Source: Deuterostichococcus epilithicus (lineage: Eukaryota > Chlorophyta > Trebouxiophyceae > Prasiolales > Stichococcaceae). From it: 64,000 nucleotides of DNA. Where the stretch lies: positions 2,480,082 through 2,544,081 of the forward strand of contig JAVTLE010000011.1 in the NCBI GenBank assembly GCA_033439295.1. Reading direction: 5' to 3'. Every line of letters starts with the position of its first letter. Position 1 is the first letter of the stretch. Shown here piece by piece: positions 1-11,352 of the stretch. The position numbers and the translations under genes are program-made. The notes under the pieces were generated by a model. It was given only the letters and a program-made list of their open reading frames with translations. It had not been told where the DNA came from and did not search any database.

Positions 1-1094
1 CCAGCTGGAGCTGCACACCGCCTTCTCCCGTCAGCAGGTGCCTTTGATTCTCGGTCAAATTTCTCAGCTTCAACAGGCTTCAGCCAAAGAACGACGTGTT
101 TCCACCGGCGCCTGGCGTCCGGTGTGCGGCCACCAGCAGGTTGCCACATGGTGTCTGGCGATCAGAGTCTGGCATTCATCGTCTTGGCACCCTGTGCAGA
201 GCTAGGCTGCTCCAGCCTGTCGATCATTGTCGAGCGCCAGCCTTCAGGAGCTCCTGCACAACACGCAGCTGACGCCAGTCCTGGTGCGCGCCGCAGCAGT
301 CACACGCAGCGTGCGGCCCCCGACGCTGCAAACCTCTGTCTTCTGACGACAGTGCCGCTCTGATACCAGCAGAACAAGCAGCGGCACTGTCGCCAGCGTG
401 CAGGACGGACCTTTGTGTGCAATCATGGCGCGCGCAGGCGCAGAAGGTGTATGTCCAGGACCGGCTGCGGGAAGCAGGAAGCCGCGTGTGGGCGCTGCTG
501 GAGGCGGGCGCCCACTTTTACGTGTGCGGCGACGCGGGTGGCATGGCCCCTGCGGTGCAACACGCGCTGCTGGACATAATCGCGGAGCGCCAGGTGGGGG
601 CACAAAGCAACCAGAGCCATGCATTCAAATCTCACATGGGTACATTCACCGTGGTTAGGCCCTCTGTTCAGGCAGAAATGCTGGGGGAACCGGTGCGGCG
701 GCAGCCGGCTCGGTGAGCAGGGGCTGGAGTGTCTCGAGTTGCGGCTGCCCAGCAAGTGGGCGCTGCAGCCGTAACGAGCAGATTGACCGCTTGGCCCATA
801 CAGCATTGGCCGCCGCCGTGGCTGAGACGCCCATGGTGCTTTGATTCGGCCACTCAAGAAACACTGGATGGCAGTCTCTGGCGAATATCGATCGAGTTTG
901 AGGGTGGTCTTGGTGTCGCCTACCCAGCACCTTTGCAGCCGCCGTCTGGCGTTTGGCAGATATGTTGTGCCGCCGGCAATTGTCGACCTGTGTGTCCTGT
1001 GCTGCTGCAGGACGGCAGTCAGGCGGCTGCTGAGGCATATCTGGCGAAGCTCAGCAAGGAAGGGCGCTACCAGCGGGACGTCTGGCTGGTGTGA
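1..1094 (+). CDS. NADPH-cytochrome P450 reductase-type diflavin oxidoreductase, C-terminal part (5' truncated by window edge)
   Basis: Three exons can be read: about 2-37, 438-593 and 1011-1094 (stop TGA). They join in frame across GT-AG introns. Exon one gives LELHTAFSR, exon two gives KVYVQDRLREAG and then HFYVCGDAGGMAP, exon three ends KEGRYQRDVWLV. This is the NADP(H)/FAD-binding C-terminus of the ferredoxin-reductase-like half of diflavin reductases; FYVCGD..GMA and GRYxRDVW are typical of cytochrome P450 reductase. The family passes electrons from NADPH through FAD and FMN to P450s or similar acceptors, usually at the ER membrane. The FMN domain and N-terminal anchor lie outside the window, so the exact subfamily (P450 reductase, or sulfite-reductase-like) is not fixed. 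The tryptophan that normally ends P450 reductase is followed by two extra residues (Leu-Val). Confidence 0.85.
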
Positions 1095-2185
1095 GCGGCG
1101 CAGTCCTGCGCACTGGCTGTGCGCTTGTGAGCAGCATTGAAGTCCCGGGGGCTGACAGACCCAATCCCAGACAATCGACTTGATGGTGCAGCTGTCAGCA
1201 GCCATGGGTAAAAAATATTCCTTTAGCATTCCTTCCTGCTGGGCGCATGCGAAAGAGGGCGGCGAGCGTGAGCGACTTTATGTCGGCAGGGTGTCTCCTG
1301 CTGTTGCGTCGGAGGCTCCGAGACAGTTTGAATTGCCCCAGCCGGGTGAAACTTCAATGGAAGTTAATGCCCTGTTGCACCTGAACACCAGATCTGAGGT
1401 CAGGTTGGCGCGCTGCGGGGACCAGCAGAGTAATTGATTGCACCGGTAGTTTAATTCCTTCGTATGAGTTCCTGCAGATCATCAGACATACCGTATTCGT
1501 TCGTATTGAAGGTTGCACCGCTCTCCGATTGAAATCTGTTGAATGCGGCAGCATTAAACGGGTGCATCATCAGGTCGTCATATAAGGTGCGACTTCAGGC
1601 ACGCATGCCTCATCGTACTCTGTCCAAGCACGCACATTCAAGCCAGGAATGATCCTGGCCACATTCACGGCGCCCTCACGACTCGTCAACGGCCTCCGCC
1701 ATCGTCACACTGGACCCACTGAGCGTCACACCGCATCCACGTCATCGCCGCCATGGGAATGGCGACGATTGCTGCGACGTCGGCGGCAGCGGTGACGGCG
1801 GCGGCTCATCGATCTGCATTCATCGATGACACAACCTGCTGAGCACCATGTGCACCTGATGCCAGCACCTGGAGAAATGTCTCTCGGCTCTCTCTGCCGT
1901 GGCTGTGCAGCCCCAAACTCACTCGCTCCCAGGCACCCAACAGTGGTGCTCTGCTATGCCGGAATTCCTGACGCTACTCAAGTGGAGCCTCCGAGTGGGC
2001 GTGCATGTCCTCTGATGTTGCTGTCACACCCCCCCCCCACCACCATNTCTACAGTCGCTGCCGCCGGAAGCCGGGCTGCTGTGCTGACTTCGCCTCCGCC
2101 GTGTGCCCTCAGCCAATATTCTGCTGATGCTGCGGTGGGCACGCCGCCAGGGCTCACCGCCACTGCCCGGTGGCAGGGCGGCACC
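1095..2185. other. Intergenic region, no supported gene
   Basis: Between the 3' ends of the convergent reductase and FTSZ1 genes. I see no conserved protein motif on either strand. It presumably holds both 3' UTRs. A GGC/GAC-rich stretch lies near 1740-1805 and a run of C followed by an ambiguous base (n at 2047) near 2030-2047. Confidence 0.6.
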
Positions 2186-5100
2186 TCACTCGTCCCGCCG
2201 CTTGAAGGTGCCCGAGGGCCAGAACCACTCCCCAGTGGGCTTTGGGATCTTGAGCGGGATGGGGTTCTGCATGCCCGGCGACGCCGGCGACTGCTCCTGG
2301 CCCGGCGGTGCCTCTTCCTGCCTCGCAATAAGCGGCGCCGCTTCGGTCGCCGCGCCGGCGGACCTGCTGCCGTTTGCAGATGCGCTGCCGACGGGCTGGG
2401 TCGCCTCGGGGGACCGGGGCGGCTGCAGTGCTGCAGGCGCCGGCGCGACAGACTGCGGGCCGGCGGCCTGTGCCTGTGGCTCCTGACTTATGGCCGCATC
2501 ATTCGGGCGCTGGAGTGCCGGCTGCCACGCAGGGCTGGCGGCTGCAGCAGGTGCTGTGTCCCGACGGAAGTCCGGGTCCGAAGAGTCCATGGACCGCGCC
2601 TGCGTCGGCGGCAGCCGGGCAGGGCCGCTGGCAGCACCGGCGGGCGGAAACTGCTGCTGCTGCTGCTGCGGCCGGGGCGGCTGCGGCGCAGTCGGAGGGC
2701 GCTGCCGGGGCTGGGAGGGGGCCGCCGCGGCGCTTGCCGCAAGGGCCGGGTTGACCCAAGCGCGAGCAGCGCCGGCGCCGGCGCCAGCGGTGGATTGCCT
2801 GGCAGCTGCAACCGGTGGCGGCGCCACCGGGTCGCCCGGCTGCCGTTGGAAGCGACCGCGCTGCGTCCTGGGCAGCAGCGGCCCGGCCCGCCGCGGCGCC
2901 GGGCGGGGGCCGGCCACCGCGTGGGCGGCGCTCGCCTGCCGCTGCCGTGGGTCGACGGTCGGCACTGGGGCTGCCATCCCCGACCGCGGCTGCTGTTGCG
3001 TCAGCTGCAGACCGGCGGACACGCCGGCCTGCTGCGGCGGGTGAGTGTCGGCGACCAGACTCTGTGGCGCGTGTGGCTGCGGCTGCCGAGGCTGCTGCTG
3101 CTGCTGCTGCTGCGTCTGAGACCAGAGCTGCTGCTGGTCCGCTGCGGCTGCTGGCTGTGATGATGCCCAGGCAGGCTGCGTCAGGGTGTTCCAGTCATCT
3201 GCCGCCGCCGCCGCCGGCTGCAGTGCATCCGGCGCCGCCGGCGGCGGCGAAGGCGGAGGAGCAGCGGCAGACGCGCGCGGCNGCGGCTCAGGGATCTGTG
3301 CCCAGGAATGCCACGCTGTCAGTGCCGCTGCCCCTCCCATGACCAGGCGGCCGGCTGCTGCCGGCGCCGCCGCTGACGCAGCAGCTTGGCTGGACGGCGT
3401 CGTCGCCTGCCGGCGCTGCATTGCTGTCTACTGCCCAATACTCAGACCTCAATCCCACCTGGGATGTGGGTCAGCGTCGCTGGCAAGGTCACTGTCCCAG
3501 GCTCCCCAGACGCCCGCTGCCACCAAGTCACAAGGCCTGCTGTGGACAAAACCAAATGGCGCCTCCCACTGCTAAGAACCCCCAGCACAACCCGCCTCCT
3601 CGGCTGCCAATCTCGGCAGCTGATGCGGCCCATGTGCCAGGCCCGGGGGAGGGCAAGAACTTCGAATCGATTCAAAATCGTACCTTGCCAGCCAGGATGT
3701 TGTCCTCGAAGGATGGCGTGAAGCCCGTCGCGATGATGGTGACGTGCACCTCGCCGTCGTATGCGTCGTCAATGACGGCGCCAAAGATGACGTTGGCGCC
3801 GGGGTCTGCCAGCCCGGTGACCACTTCCGACACCCTGCAGTGGACAGCACAGAAGCCAGGGTTTAAAATTTAGGGTTTCGGCCCTGAAGATGACGTTGGC
3901 GCCCGGGTCCGCCAGCCTGGTGACCACCTCCGACACCCTGCAGTGGAAATGCACACGCGTGCTGCATGTTCGTCATGGGCCAGGGGCGTAACAACGACGG
4001 GACACCAGCGCTCGAGTTCACTGGCCCAGCGACGAACTCTGACAACACCCTGCGGTGAACACGTTGCGAGACTTGGTGCGTTATGTGTAAGCCGCACAAA
4101 CTCTACAAATGCGCATGAGGCTTGCGACCAGGACCGCAAAGCCCGCGACCGCCTCAGACACCCTGTGAGAGTGATGTGGGCGCTGCATCTGAAGAGGTCA
4201 GGTATCCAGGGACGAGAACAATTGCTGTGGCCTGGGTCTGACTCACTTCCGAATCACGGGCCCCATGCCTTGCGACGCTTTGTTGTGGTCCCTTGGGGGC
4301 AGCTGCTGTGGCAGGATGGCCACAGAAAGCACAAGGTACAGCAAGCGTCCGGGAAGGTCTGGAGGGTTGCCGCCGCTGGCCCCTGCCCTGTGCGCTTCAG
4401 CGCCGGGCGCACGTGCCACCCATGATGAAACTTGCAGCTTTCCCGCAGACTCTGACACTAACAGGCAGGCTCGAGCTGCCATACAAGGACTGGTGCAGAT
4501 GAGCGCGCACCGGTTGACCTCCTGCAGTGTGAGGTCGCTGCCGCCGGTGATGTTGTACACGATGCCCGTCGCGCGCTCGATGGAGCGCTCTATCAGCGGC
4601 GCGCTGGTCGCCGCCTGCGCGGCGCGTCAGGGGAAGCCGCCTCAGGTGTCGAGCAGTGGTGTGAGCAGTCCGACGCGGCCAGGTGCGAGGGAGGAGCAGC
4701 AGGGGTGGCAGCGGTGCGCGGCCAGCAGCCAGCAGCCAGCTGGGCTGAATGCACTAAGACAATGCTCGCATAGGCCCAGCACAGTGGCAATTCATGCTGT
4801 GTATATAGTTTTCTTTGTTGTTGCTAGCAAACCTTGTTCACTGTCAAATCGCACCAGGGCGGCCTCCTCTGCGCGGTTGCGGCCGGAGGAGACGCCGACG
4901 CCGAGCATCGCGGTGCCGCTGTTGCACATGATGGCCTTCACGTCTGCAAAGTCCACGTTGACCAGGCCCGGGATGGTGATGATGTCGCTGATGCCCTGCA
5001 CGCCCTGCAGGCCAGAGGGAGGGGACCCATGTTGCGACGAGGCCGACTCCCAGGGTATCAGGGCTTGCGATGAGCACACTGCAAAGGTTGCCTGACACTT

Positions 5101-7237
5101 ACATGCCAAGCTCAATCGCAAGGTTGCTCTCGACGCTATACAAGCATCCTGCGAAGTGACAAGTTGCCCTGCTGTGATGCGAGGGGATGCGGTTCCATGA
5201 AGCCACTGAGGAGACATGCCCTGAACTCTGCCCCTGAGCCCCGCACCTGGCGCAGCACGTCATCGGCCAGCAGGAATGCGTCCTGCAGCGGCGTGTTGTT
5301 GCCCACCACGTCGAGCAGCCTGCGCGCGACAGGTCGAGGCATTTCCGTTTCGCTGTGCGAGGGGAAAGATGTCGTTCATGGGCGTTGATCATCGCACCCT
5401 GTGTCAGGCTGCCCGTAGTCGGAGCATCGCCGTCTGGCCCCGTTCGTTCGTGCCTGCTGGGACCTGCCGCTGCTGCGCAGGCAGCTCTTCCCAGCGCCTC
5501 GAAGGAAGTCAGAACCGAGCTCCAGCGCGGCGGCGCGGCACCACTCGTCGTGCAGAGGCAGGGACTTCGGCACACCTGTCGTTGGGGATGACGATGAGCG
5601 TGTCCACGTTCTTGCGCAGCGTCTCGACGCCGTCGGATGCCTGGTTGCCGCGGCGCCGCCCCTCGAAGGTGAACGGGTAGGTGACCACGCCAACGGTCAG
5701 AACGCCGGCCTCGCGCGACAGCCGCGCCACGACCGGCGCCGCGCCGGTGCCGGTGCCGCCGCCCATGCCAGCCGTGATGAACGCCTGCGCCGCAGCGGCA
5801 GGGTTGTGAGGTTCTCTCTGAGGGAAGCGGTGCTCGTGTTTGCCGCAGCGCCGCGCCTGCACGCCGCGGCCACCGACGCCTGCCTACATCTGTGTGTGCG
5901 CCCATCCTTGCGCACAGGTCATCTGTGCACGAGGACCTTATGCTCAACGCTCGAACGAGCACCATGCATGCACATTCGCATGCCTGGGGTGCATGCATAG
6001 TGCTCGTTCGAGCACTGAGCATGACCGGTGACAATGCGGGACCTCGGGACCGCTCGCATCCGGGTTGCAACCCTGCAGATTTTTCAGTCGCCGCGCACAT
6101 CCTGCAGAGAGCGGGTCCGTCATGTCGGCGAGGCCAAGATCGCCTCCCCTACAACAGCTGCTGCGTGGTTCTCTGGGTATGTGGGCACACAGACTGCCAG
6201 GCAGCCAGATGTGCCCTTTTGGGTTTTGCTTACTCACCATATCGGCCCCAGCAACGACCTCGCCCAGGTCTGCGTATGACTCCTGAGCCGCCTGCTCCCC
6301 CAGCTCTGGGTTGCCGCCCGTGCCTGTCCGGGAACGACATGCCGAGGACAGCTGTCAGCAAACATGGACCTGCAATGTCTTGCTGCAGCGGTGCTGAGCA
6401 CCAACGCAGTGATTCAGCCTGTCGCACTTCGGATGCCATTTGCAGATCGCGTTTTGCTATTTCGGAGGAAGCAATCTTGCAGGCTCACCCAGGCCCCGGG
6501 TGAGCTCGCCGCCTAGCTGCAGCTTGTTGGGTGCCAGCGCATTCTCCAGCGCCTGCGCGTCCGTGTTGACCGCCCAGAACTCCACGCCCTGCATATATGG
6601 CGAAGGTCCAATCTCAGACTCGAGTCCTGGATGTGCATAGTTGTGGCGCCGCATGGAATTGTCAGTATAGCTTATATGCTGCTGTGTCAGACATCGCACG
6701 TGGTAGGTAAGTGTGGTGCCCGAGCGGCCTTTGATGTGCGTTTGGCTGATGCAACAGCGGTTCATTAGCAGAGCTGTCATGAGACCGGTGACACCTGCAA
6801 GCCGCTGCTGATCATCCGGTTGACGGCATTGCCGCCGCCGCCGCCAACGCCCACAACCTTGATGCGCGCATCACCGCCTGCAAGAGAGATCATGCAAGAC
6901 TGAGACTTCAGCAGTGCAAAATCTCGGCCCGAACTTCACCACTCACCACTCACAAGCCGAAGGGCACAGGTGCCCTGCTAGCTCCGTGCACACATGCATG
7001 TTGTGTGGGACGTCATGCATTGCATTCAATTTTATCACTTGATCACAAGCAGATGCTGTCTTAGACCGACGGCGGAAGTGAGGCATCACCGAGAGCGAGG
7101 CTGGCCGAGACTGCGATCGCGCGTCTGCTGCAGGGCCTGCTGCTGCATGCGGATCTCCTGAGAGGAGTGCCGCAGGCAGGCCGGGCGTGGCAGGGTGCGT
7201 GCAGCCCGCCGATGCGCAGAACGCCCGCGGCTGCCAT
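2186..7237 (-). CDS. FTSZ1: Plastid division protein FtsZ1, with a very long disordered C-terminal tail
   Basis: Ten exons in consistent phase: 7237-7090, 6877-6795, 6588-6489, 6323-6238, 5784-5576, 5319-5247, 5004-4855, 4614-4511, 3834-3684, 3415-2186; about 777 residues. Exon 1 starts [11 protein letters not shown] and is an Arg/Ser/Ala-rich plastid transit peptide. The GTPase core is complete: [27 protein letters not shown], tubulin signature [57 protein letters not shown]. The motifs [16 protein letters not shown] and [11 protein letters not shown] match plant FtsZ1 rather than FtsZ2. FtsZ1 polymerises with FtsZ2 into the stromal Z-ring. The last exon encodes about 409 residues rich in Gln, Pro and Ala, where plant FtsZ1 tails are short. 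It ends [13 protein letters not shown] and lacks the FtsZ2-type ARC6-binding peptide. One base in it is ambiguous (n at 3282). Confidence 0.92.
3780..4185 (-). repeat. Array of four acceptor-spanning exon-edge copies in FTSZ1 intron 8
   Basis: The real exon 9 starts at 3834 after CAG with GGTGTCGGAAGTGGTCACC. Further copies of this junction begin at 3937, 4049 and 4162, spaced 103, 112 and 113 bp. The 3937 copy is about 90% identical over some 60 bp, including the intron end TCCACTGCAG, and would encode [17 protein letters not shown]. The 4049 and 4162 copies are clearly diverged (roughly two-thirds identical by eye) but keep CAG followed by GGTGT. Only the 3834 copy leads into the rest of the exon (HVTIIATGF) in frame. 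The others look like decaying tandem duplicates left inside the intron. Confidence 0.85.
5941..6021. repeat. Large near-perfect inverted repeat (hairpin) in FTSZ1 intron 4
   Basis: Arms at 5941-5973 and 5989-6021 are 33 bp each and complementary except for three positions, with a 15-nt loop. The arms contain TCGAACGAGCAC and ATGCATGCAC. The hairpin lies between the exons ending at 6238 and starting at 5784. It could be a small MITE-like element, a transcript hairpin or a simple palindromic duplication. No flanking target-site duplication was recognised. Confidence 0.85.
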
Positions 7238-8273
7238 CAATGCAGATCACAGGTGTCCACTGGCGTGACTACCAGCGCATGCCGCAACGGCGCAGCAGGC
7301 CGTCAGCAGGGCTCGCAACTTGGTGATCGCAGTATCTGATGTGTGATGTCAAGCAATGAACAATGTCGTCAACTTGAGCTCTTCAAAATCAATCGCGCAG
7401 GGGGCTGAACAAAACCTGCCCCCGTGGAAGCTGCTCTGCGTGCTGTGATGGCTCCTGCAAAGTGCTGATTCTGCAAACCTGCAGCAAGCTTGCAAGTCGG
7501 TAGCGGAGTTGCGAGTCTGGAGGACTTCCATCAGTGTAGCCGCACAGCTGTCAGCAAACGGCAGGCAATTTTGACCGTGCAGTTTTCCCTCCCGAGACGT
7601 GTCGAGCAGCGAGGCCTATCACATGCGCGCACTGCCGCTGGTGTCGCTGTTAGGCCCGCTACTCGGTCGCAATACCGGCGAAATTATGACAATGGTGCAG
7701 CAGGTGCCAAACAGAACACTTGACCACTGACTGCTGGTGTGCAGGATGCCTGCGCAACCGAATGACGTCCTGCCTAGGAGCCAATGCTGGGTCATGGCGA
7801 TTTCCTCATCCAAACATGCCGTGCTGCGCAGAGCACCATGATCCGCTTGAGCCACCTGCCAAATCTGCGCAATTTCACCGTACCCGCCGCGCACATCCAC
7901 GCGCCCTGGGGACCAGCGACCCACAGCAGCACCAGCGACGGCCCGACTTGGGCCTGGCGGCCGCGCATGCGCAACAACGCCAGCGCCGTGTTGTCTCGAA
8001 GCGGCAGCGGCAGTGCAGGACCCAGCCTGCCACAGCCGCCCAGGCGACATCGCACCTTGCACAGCTCGAGCGCTGCAGAGAATGCGGCCACCGACACAGT
8101 GGCAGAACCAACGGAACCGCAGAAGCCCAGGTGATTCGCCTGAAGACGAGCTGGTGTTGGACAGCTGGCTGCCTACCCTGTGGCACACTACTGGCAAGCC
8201 GCAGAGACTGCCGCAGAGATTGGCCGTCTCTCCTCTAGAGCGCCAACGGTGGACCTCGAACGGCGCCCGTGTA
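7238..8273. other. Divergent intergenic region between FTSZ1 and the 5'-3' exonuclease gene
   Basis: It must contain the promoters and 5' leaders of both genes, which diverge from here. No conserved protein motif was found on either strand. An unrecognised upstream exon of the exonuclease gene is possible, because that gene's start is not certain. Confidence 0.5.
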
Positions 8274-11200
8274 ATGCCCTGCACTCTGATCGGCTGCCTT
8301 CACATGCGCCTGTGCTCCTGTGCCCCTCCTGTGCAGGCGCATGAGAATGTCAGCCGCCAAGATCGGAGCATTCCAAGGGTGCTGTTCGAGCTTCCCTGCT
8401 GCGCAAGCAGCCCCAACGCATGGAAAGCCCGCGGTCGGAGCGTTCTGCCTCAGGCCACAGCTCAGCAAGTCACCAGCGAGTCACTACCCCGCAGGCTGGT
8501 GCTGCTGGACGCCTTTGCCGTGCTGTACCGCGCGCACTTCAGCTTTGGGCCTGCGGCGCGGCTGACCACATCCAGCGGCGAGGACACGTCCGTACTGTAC
8601 GGCTTCCTGAGCGTGCTGCTGGCGCTGCTGGAGGCGACGCCGGTGCCGACGCACTTCGGTGTGGTGATGGACGCGGGGGGCTCCGCATGGGGCGCCAAGA
8701 CCTTCAGGTCGGGGCAGGATCTGGAGGATGCGACGACTGGTTCCCAGCTTTGGCTGGGTTCCAGGGCTTGACGGGGTGTGACCGCATTCGCATGGGCACT
8801 CGACCATCGAAGCTTGCTGCACCTTTCACCTAGGGCAGAGGCACCACTGGCGAGGGCGCGCTGGCGTCAGGGTGCCGCAGTTGATGCGCAGCGGCGCTGC
8901 GCTTGTCCGCCCTGCTGCACTGCTCTTGGTGCACGAGCGATGGCGGAACTGCATCTCCGAGGCGACGATCAGGGGCCATGGCTCACCCTGGAGCCCCTCA
9001 CCACTTTGCGCAGGCACGAGTTGTACCCGGGGTACAAGGGCCAGCGGCCGCCGATGCCGGACGAGATTGCTGCGGCACTGCCGAAACTCGTCGAACTGCT
9101 GGAGCTCATGCAGATTCCCGCCTTCCAGGTCAGCCGGCCAGATTGATTTGGGAATCGTTGCCGCATTTGGATCCTCAACATCTCCCATCTCCTTCCCTGG
9201 CCGTGTGTGGGCAGCGCCGCCCTCATCCCCCGCATTGCAGGCACTCCTCACTAGCTGCAGGAAGCACTGCTGCTGAGTGGCAGGCTGCAAACCAATGTCC
9301 TGCCCGTTATCAACGCCTCTGGGCTGGTGCGCTACAGAGCGCAGGCCTGGAAGCGGACGACATCATCGCGACGCTGGCGGTGCGGGCGCTGCAGGAGGGG
9401 CTGCATGTCACTATCGCCTCCCCCGACAAGGTCCACCCCCCCTCTCCCCCCTCCCTCGAAGGCTCTGGACACGTTGGAGAGGCAGCCCATCTGCCTCTCA
9501 CACCGGGGGTCCTGCTTCCTGAGCTCATTTCCAGCCGCCCATCGCCACGGGCGGAAATGGCGAGTGAGCGTGTCTGGAATCGTCCGGCGAGAGGCGGTCC
9601 TTGGGTGCAGCCTAGGTTGCCATTGCCAGCGCTCAGGGAGTCGGACACAAATCGTAGCGGCACAACAACCTCCCGCACAGACGCCCCTGCGCACTCCGAC
9701 CCGAGGTGCCCCTGCTGCTTGCACAGGACTTCTTCCAGCTGCTGCGGCCGGGCATCGACATCCTGCGACCCGGCAAGCCGGCGAAAGCGGGGCGCCCACC
9801 TGGCCTGGTGCACTACACCCACGAAACCTTCCGCGAGATGCACGATGGCCTGGAGCCCCACCAGGTGACGTCGGCTGCTTGTGGCCGGTTGTGCAAACTG
9901 CGTTACGTTTGGACCCTGCATTTGCGTCAGGCGCGCTGTTTGTATGAGTATGGTCAAGACACGCCGCACTGGCTGGGGACGCTGAATCTGCATTGGCCAT
10001 GCCGTGCTGGCGTATTCATCGATGACTGACTGGGGACTTGAGCTGACTGCTATGCTCAGACATTTGCGCTCATGCCCATGCCCATGCTCATGCTCATGCT
10101 CATGCCTGTGCCAGTGCTGATGCCTAGGCACATGCTCGTGCTCGTGCTCGTGCTCGTGCTCATGCTCTCTGCTGACACCATGCAGTTCATCGACTGGCTG
10201 GCGCTGTGCGGTGACGCATCGGACAATGTCCCTGGCGTGCACGGCGTCGGGCCCAAGACCGCGGTGCCGCTGCTGCTGCAGCACGGCGACTTGGAATCGG
10301 TGTTGGCCGCCGCCGCGCAGGTGCGCTTTCTGCGGACCGCCGCCGCCGCTACTGCTGCCTGCTGAAACGGCTAACCCGCGCAGCCTGCAGAGGCACCTCC
10401 AGGCGTCAGCCGCCAGTCGAACGAGGCCTGCTGGAAACACTGGGCTTTGGACCGGCATGTGAGCCTGATCAGAGGCCTGCTCTGATCCGGGACCATGCTT
10501 CCACTTTACACCACCTTGGCTGCCTTTCCCATGAATTTGAAACGCTGCACCCGGGCGCCGCCAAACGTATGGCGGTCTGCCAGGCGCCCGCAAGGACGGG
10601 TGTTCCGCAGACATTCCGGGTGTACCTGTGCCCGCTGCTGCCGGAAGCTGGCCCGCTAGCACGCGTCCGGGGGCCTTGTGGCAGCAGCAGGAAGGGCCTC
10701 TTGGGGACGTCGAGCAGCCATCGTGACCCGACTCGATGTCTCCCAGTGCTGCTGGCCCCAAGCGCCATCCGGCGCAAGGAGTTGTCGGAGGTGAAGAAAA
10801 CGCTGGGCTGCGAGGAGGGATCTAGAACGTCATGCTGCAAACTCCGAACAGGACTACGATACGATGTCACCTCAAACCCTGGTTCTTGAAACCTTGCCAG
10901 GACCCGGGCGCCATCAAGCGCAAGGCGGTCCGCGAGGCGCTCGGCAGCGAGGAGGGCGTGGCGGCCGCGCGGCTGAGCCGGCGCCTGGTGGCGCTGCAGA
11001 CCGACGTGGATGTGCCCGTCGTGAGGTGCGCAACTGCATGCAGGTCAGCCACGTGACTGATGCATGCATACTGATGCCTGCAGGCCAGCTCCTTCGGTTC
11101 GCTGCTGCGTCCCGCCGGTGCGAGTCTCATTGCGTCTTTTGGAGGGCGGCAGTGCAGCTGGCGGCGGAGCTCAGCACCATCTGACGAATTTTCGTGCCCC

Positions 11201-11352
11201 GCAGGGTGCCGCTGGAGGAGTTGCGCCTGCGGGCGCCGGGCGATGCCGGCCGCGCCGCGATGGCGGCGCTCGGCACCCTGGAGTTCCGGCAGCATGCGCG
11301 CCGGCTCCAGGGCATCTATACGGCGGGCGGCGGCGCGCCAGCCGCGGCGTAA
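8274..11352 (+). CDS. PolA-type 5'-3' exonuclease (FEN-like), probably organellar
   Basis: Seven exons fit by phase: to 8707, 9014-9128, 9338-9430, 9727-9864, 10186-10320, 10901-11025, 11205-11352 (TAA). The product is the stand-alone 5'-nuclease domain of bacterial DNA polymerase [17 protein letters not shown] (metal-binding Asp), [58 protein letters not shown] and the helix-hairpin-helix region [20 protein letters not shown]. The polymerase domain is absent; the protein ends soon after [11 protein letters not shown]. Plants have such stand-alone nucleases in plastids and mitochondria, acting on flaps or RNA primers in DNA replication and repair. The start at 8274 is the first in-frame Met of a Cys/Arg-rich leader and is uncertain. 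Intron 4 carries a hexamer microsatellite. Confidence 0.85.
10070..10167 (+). repeat. Hexanucleotide microsatellite (CATGCY / GTGCTC units)
   Basis: About 100 bp of imperfect tandem hexamers: CATGCC and CATGCT units first, then an interrupted stretch, then GTGCTC units. It lies in intron 4 of the exonuclease gene, ending just before the acceptor at 10185. Confidence 0.9.

Noticed and set aside
1826-3160. 444-codon open frame on the plus strand
   Set aside because: It is the antisense shadow of the FtsZ1 tail exon; it is Arg/Gly-rich with no family motif, as expected from complementing GC-rich Gln/Pro/Ala codons.
5892-6503. 203-codon plus-strand frame over FtsZ1 introns
   Set aside because: Antisense to FtsZ1 exons, and it passes through the hairpin; no motif.
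9310-10761. 483-codon open frame on the minus strand with HEHEHEH repeats
   Set aside because: It runs antisense through exons and introns of the exonuclease gene, and the repeats come from the hexamer microsatellite.
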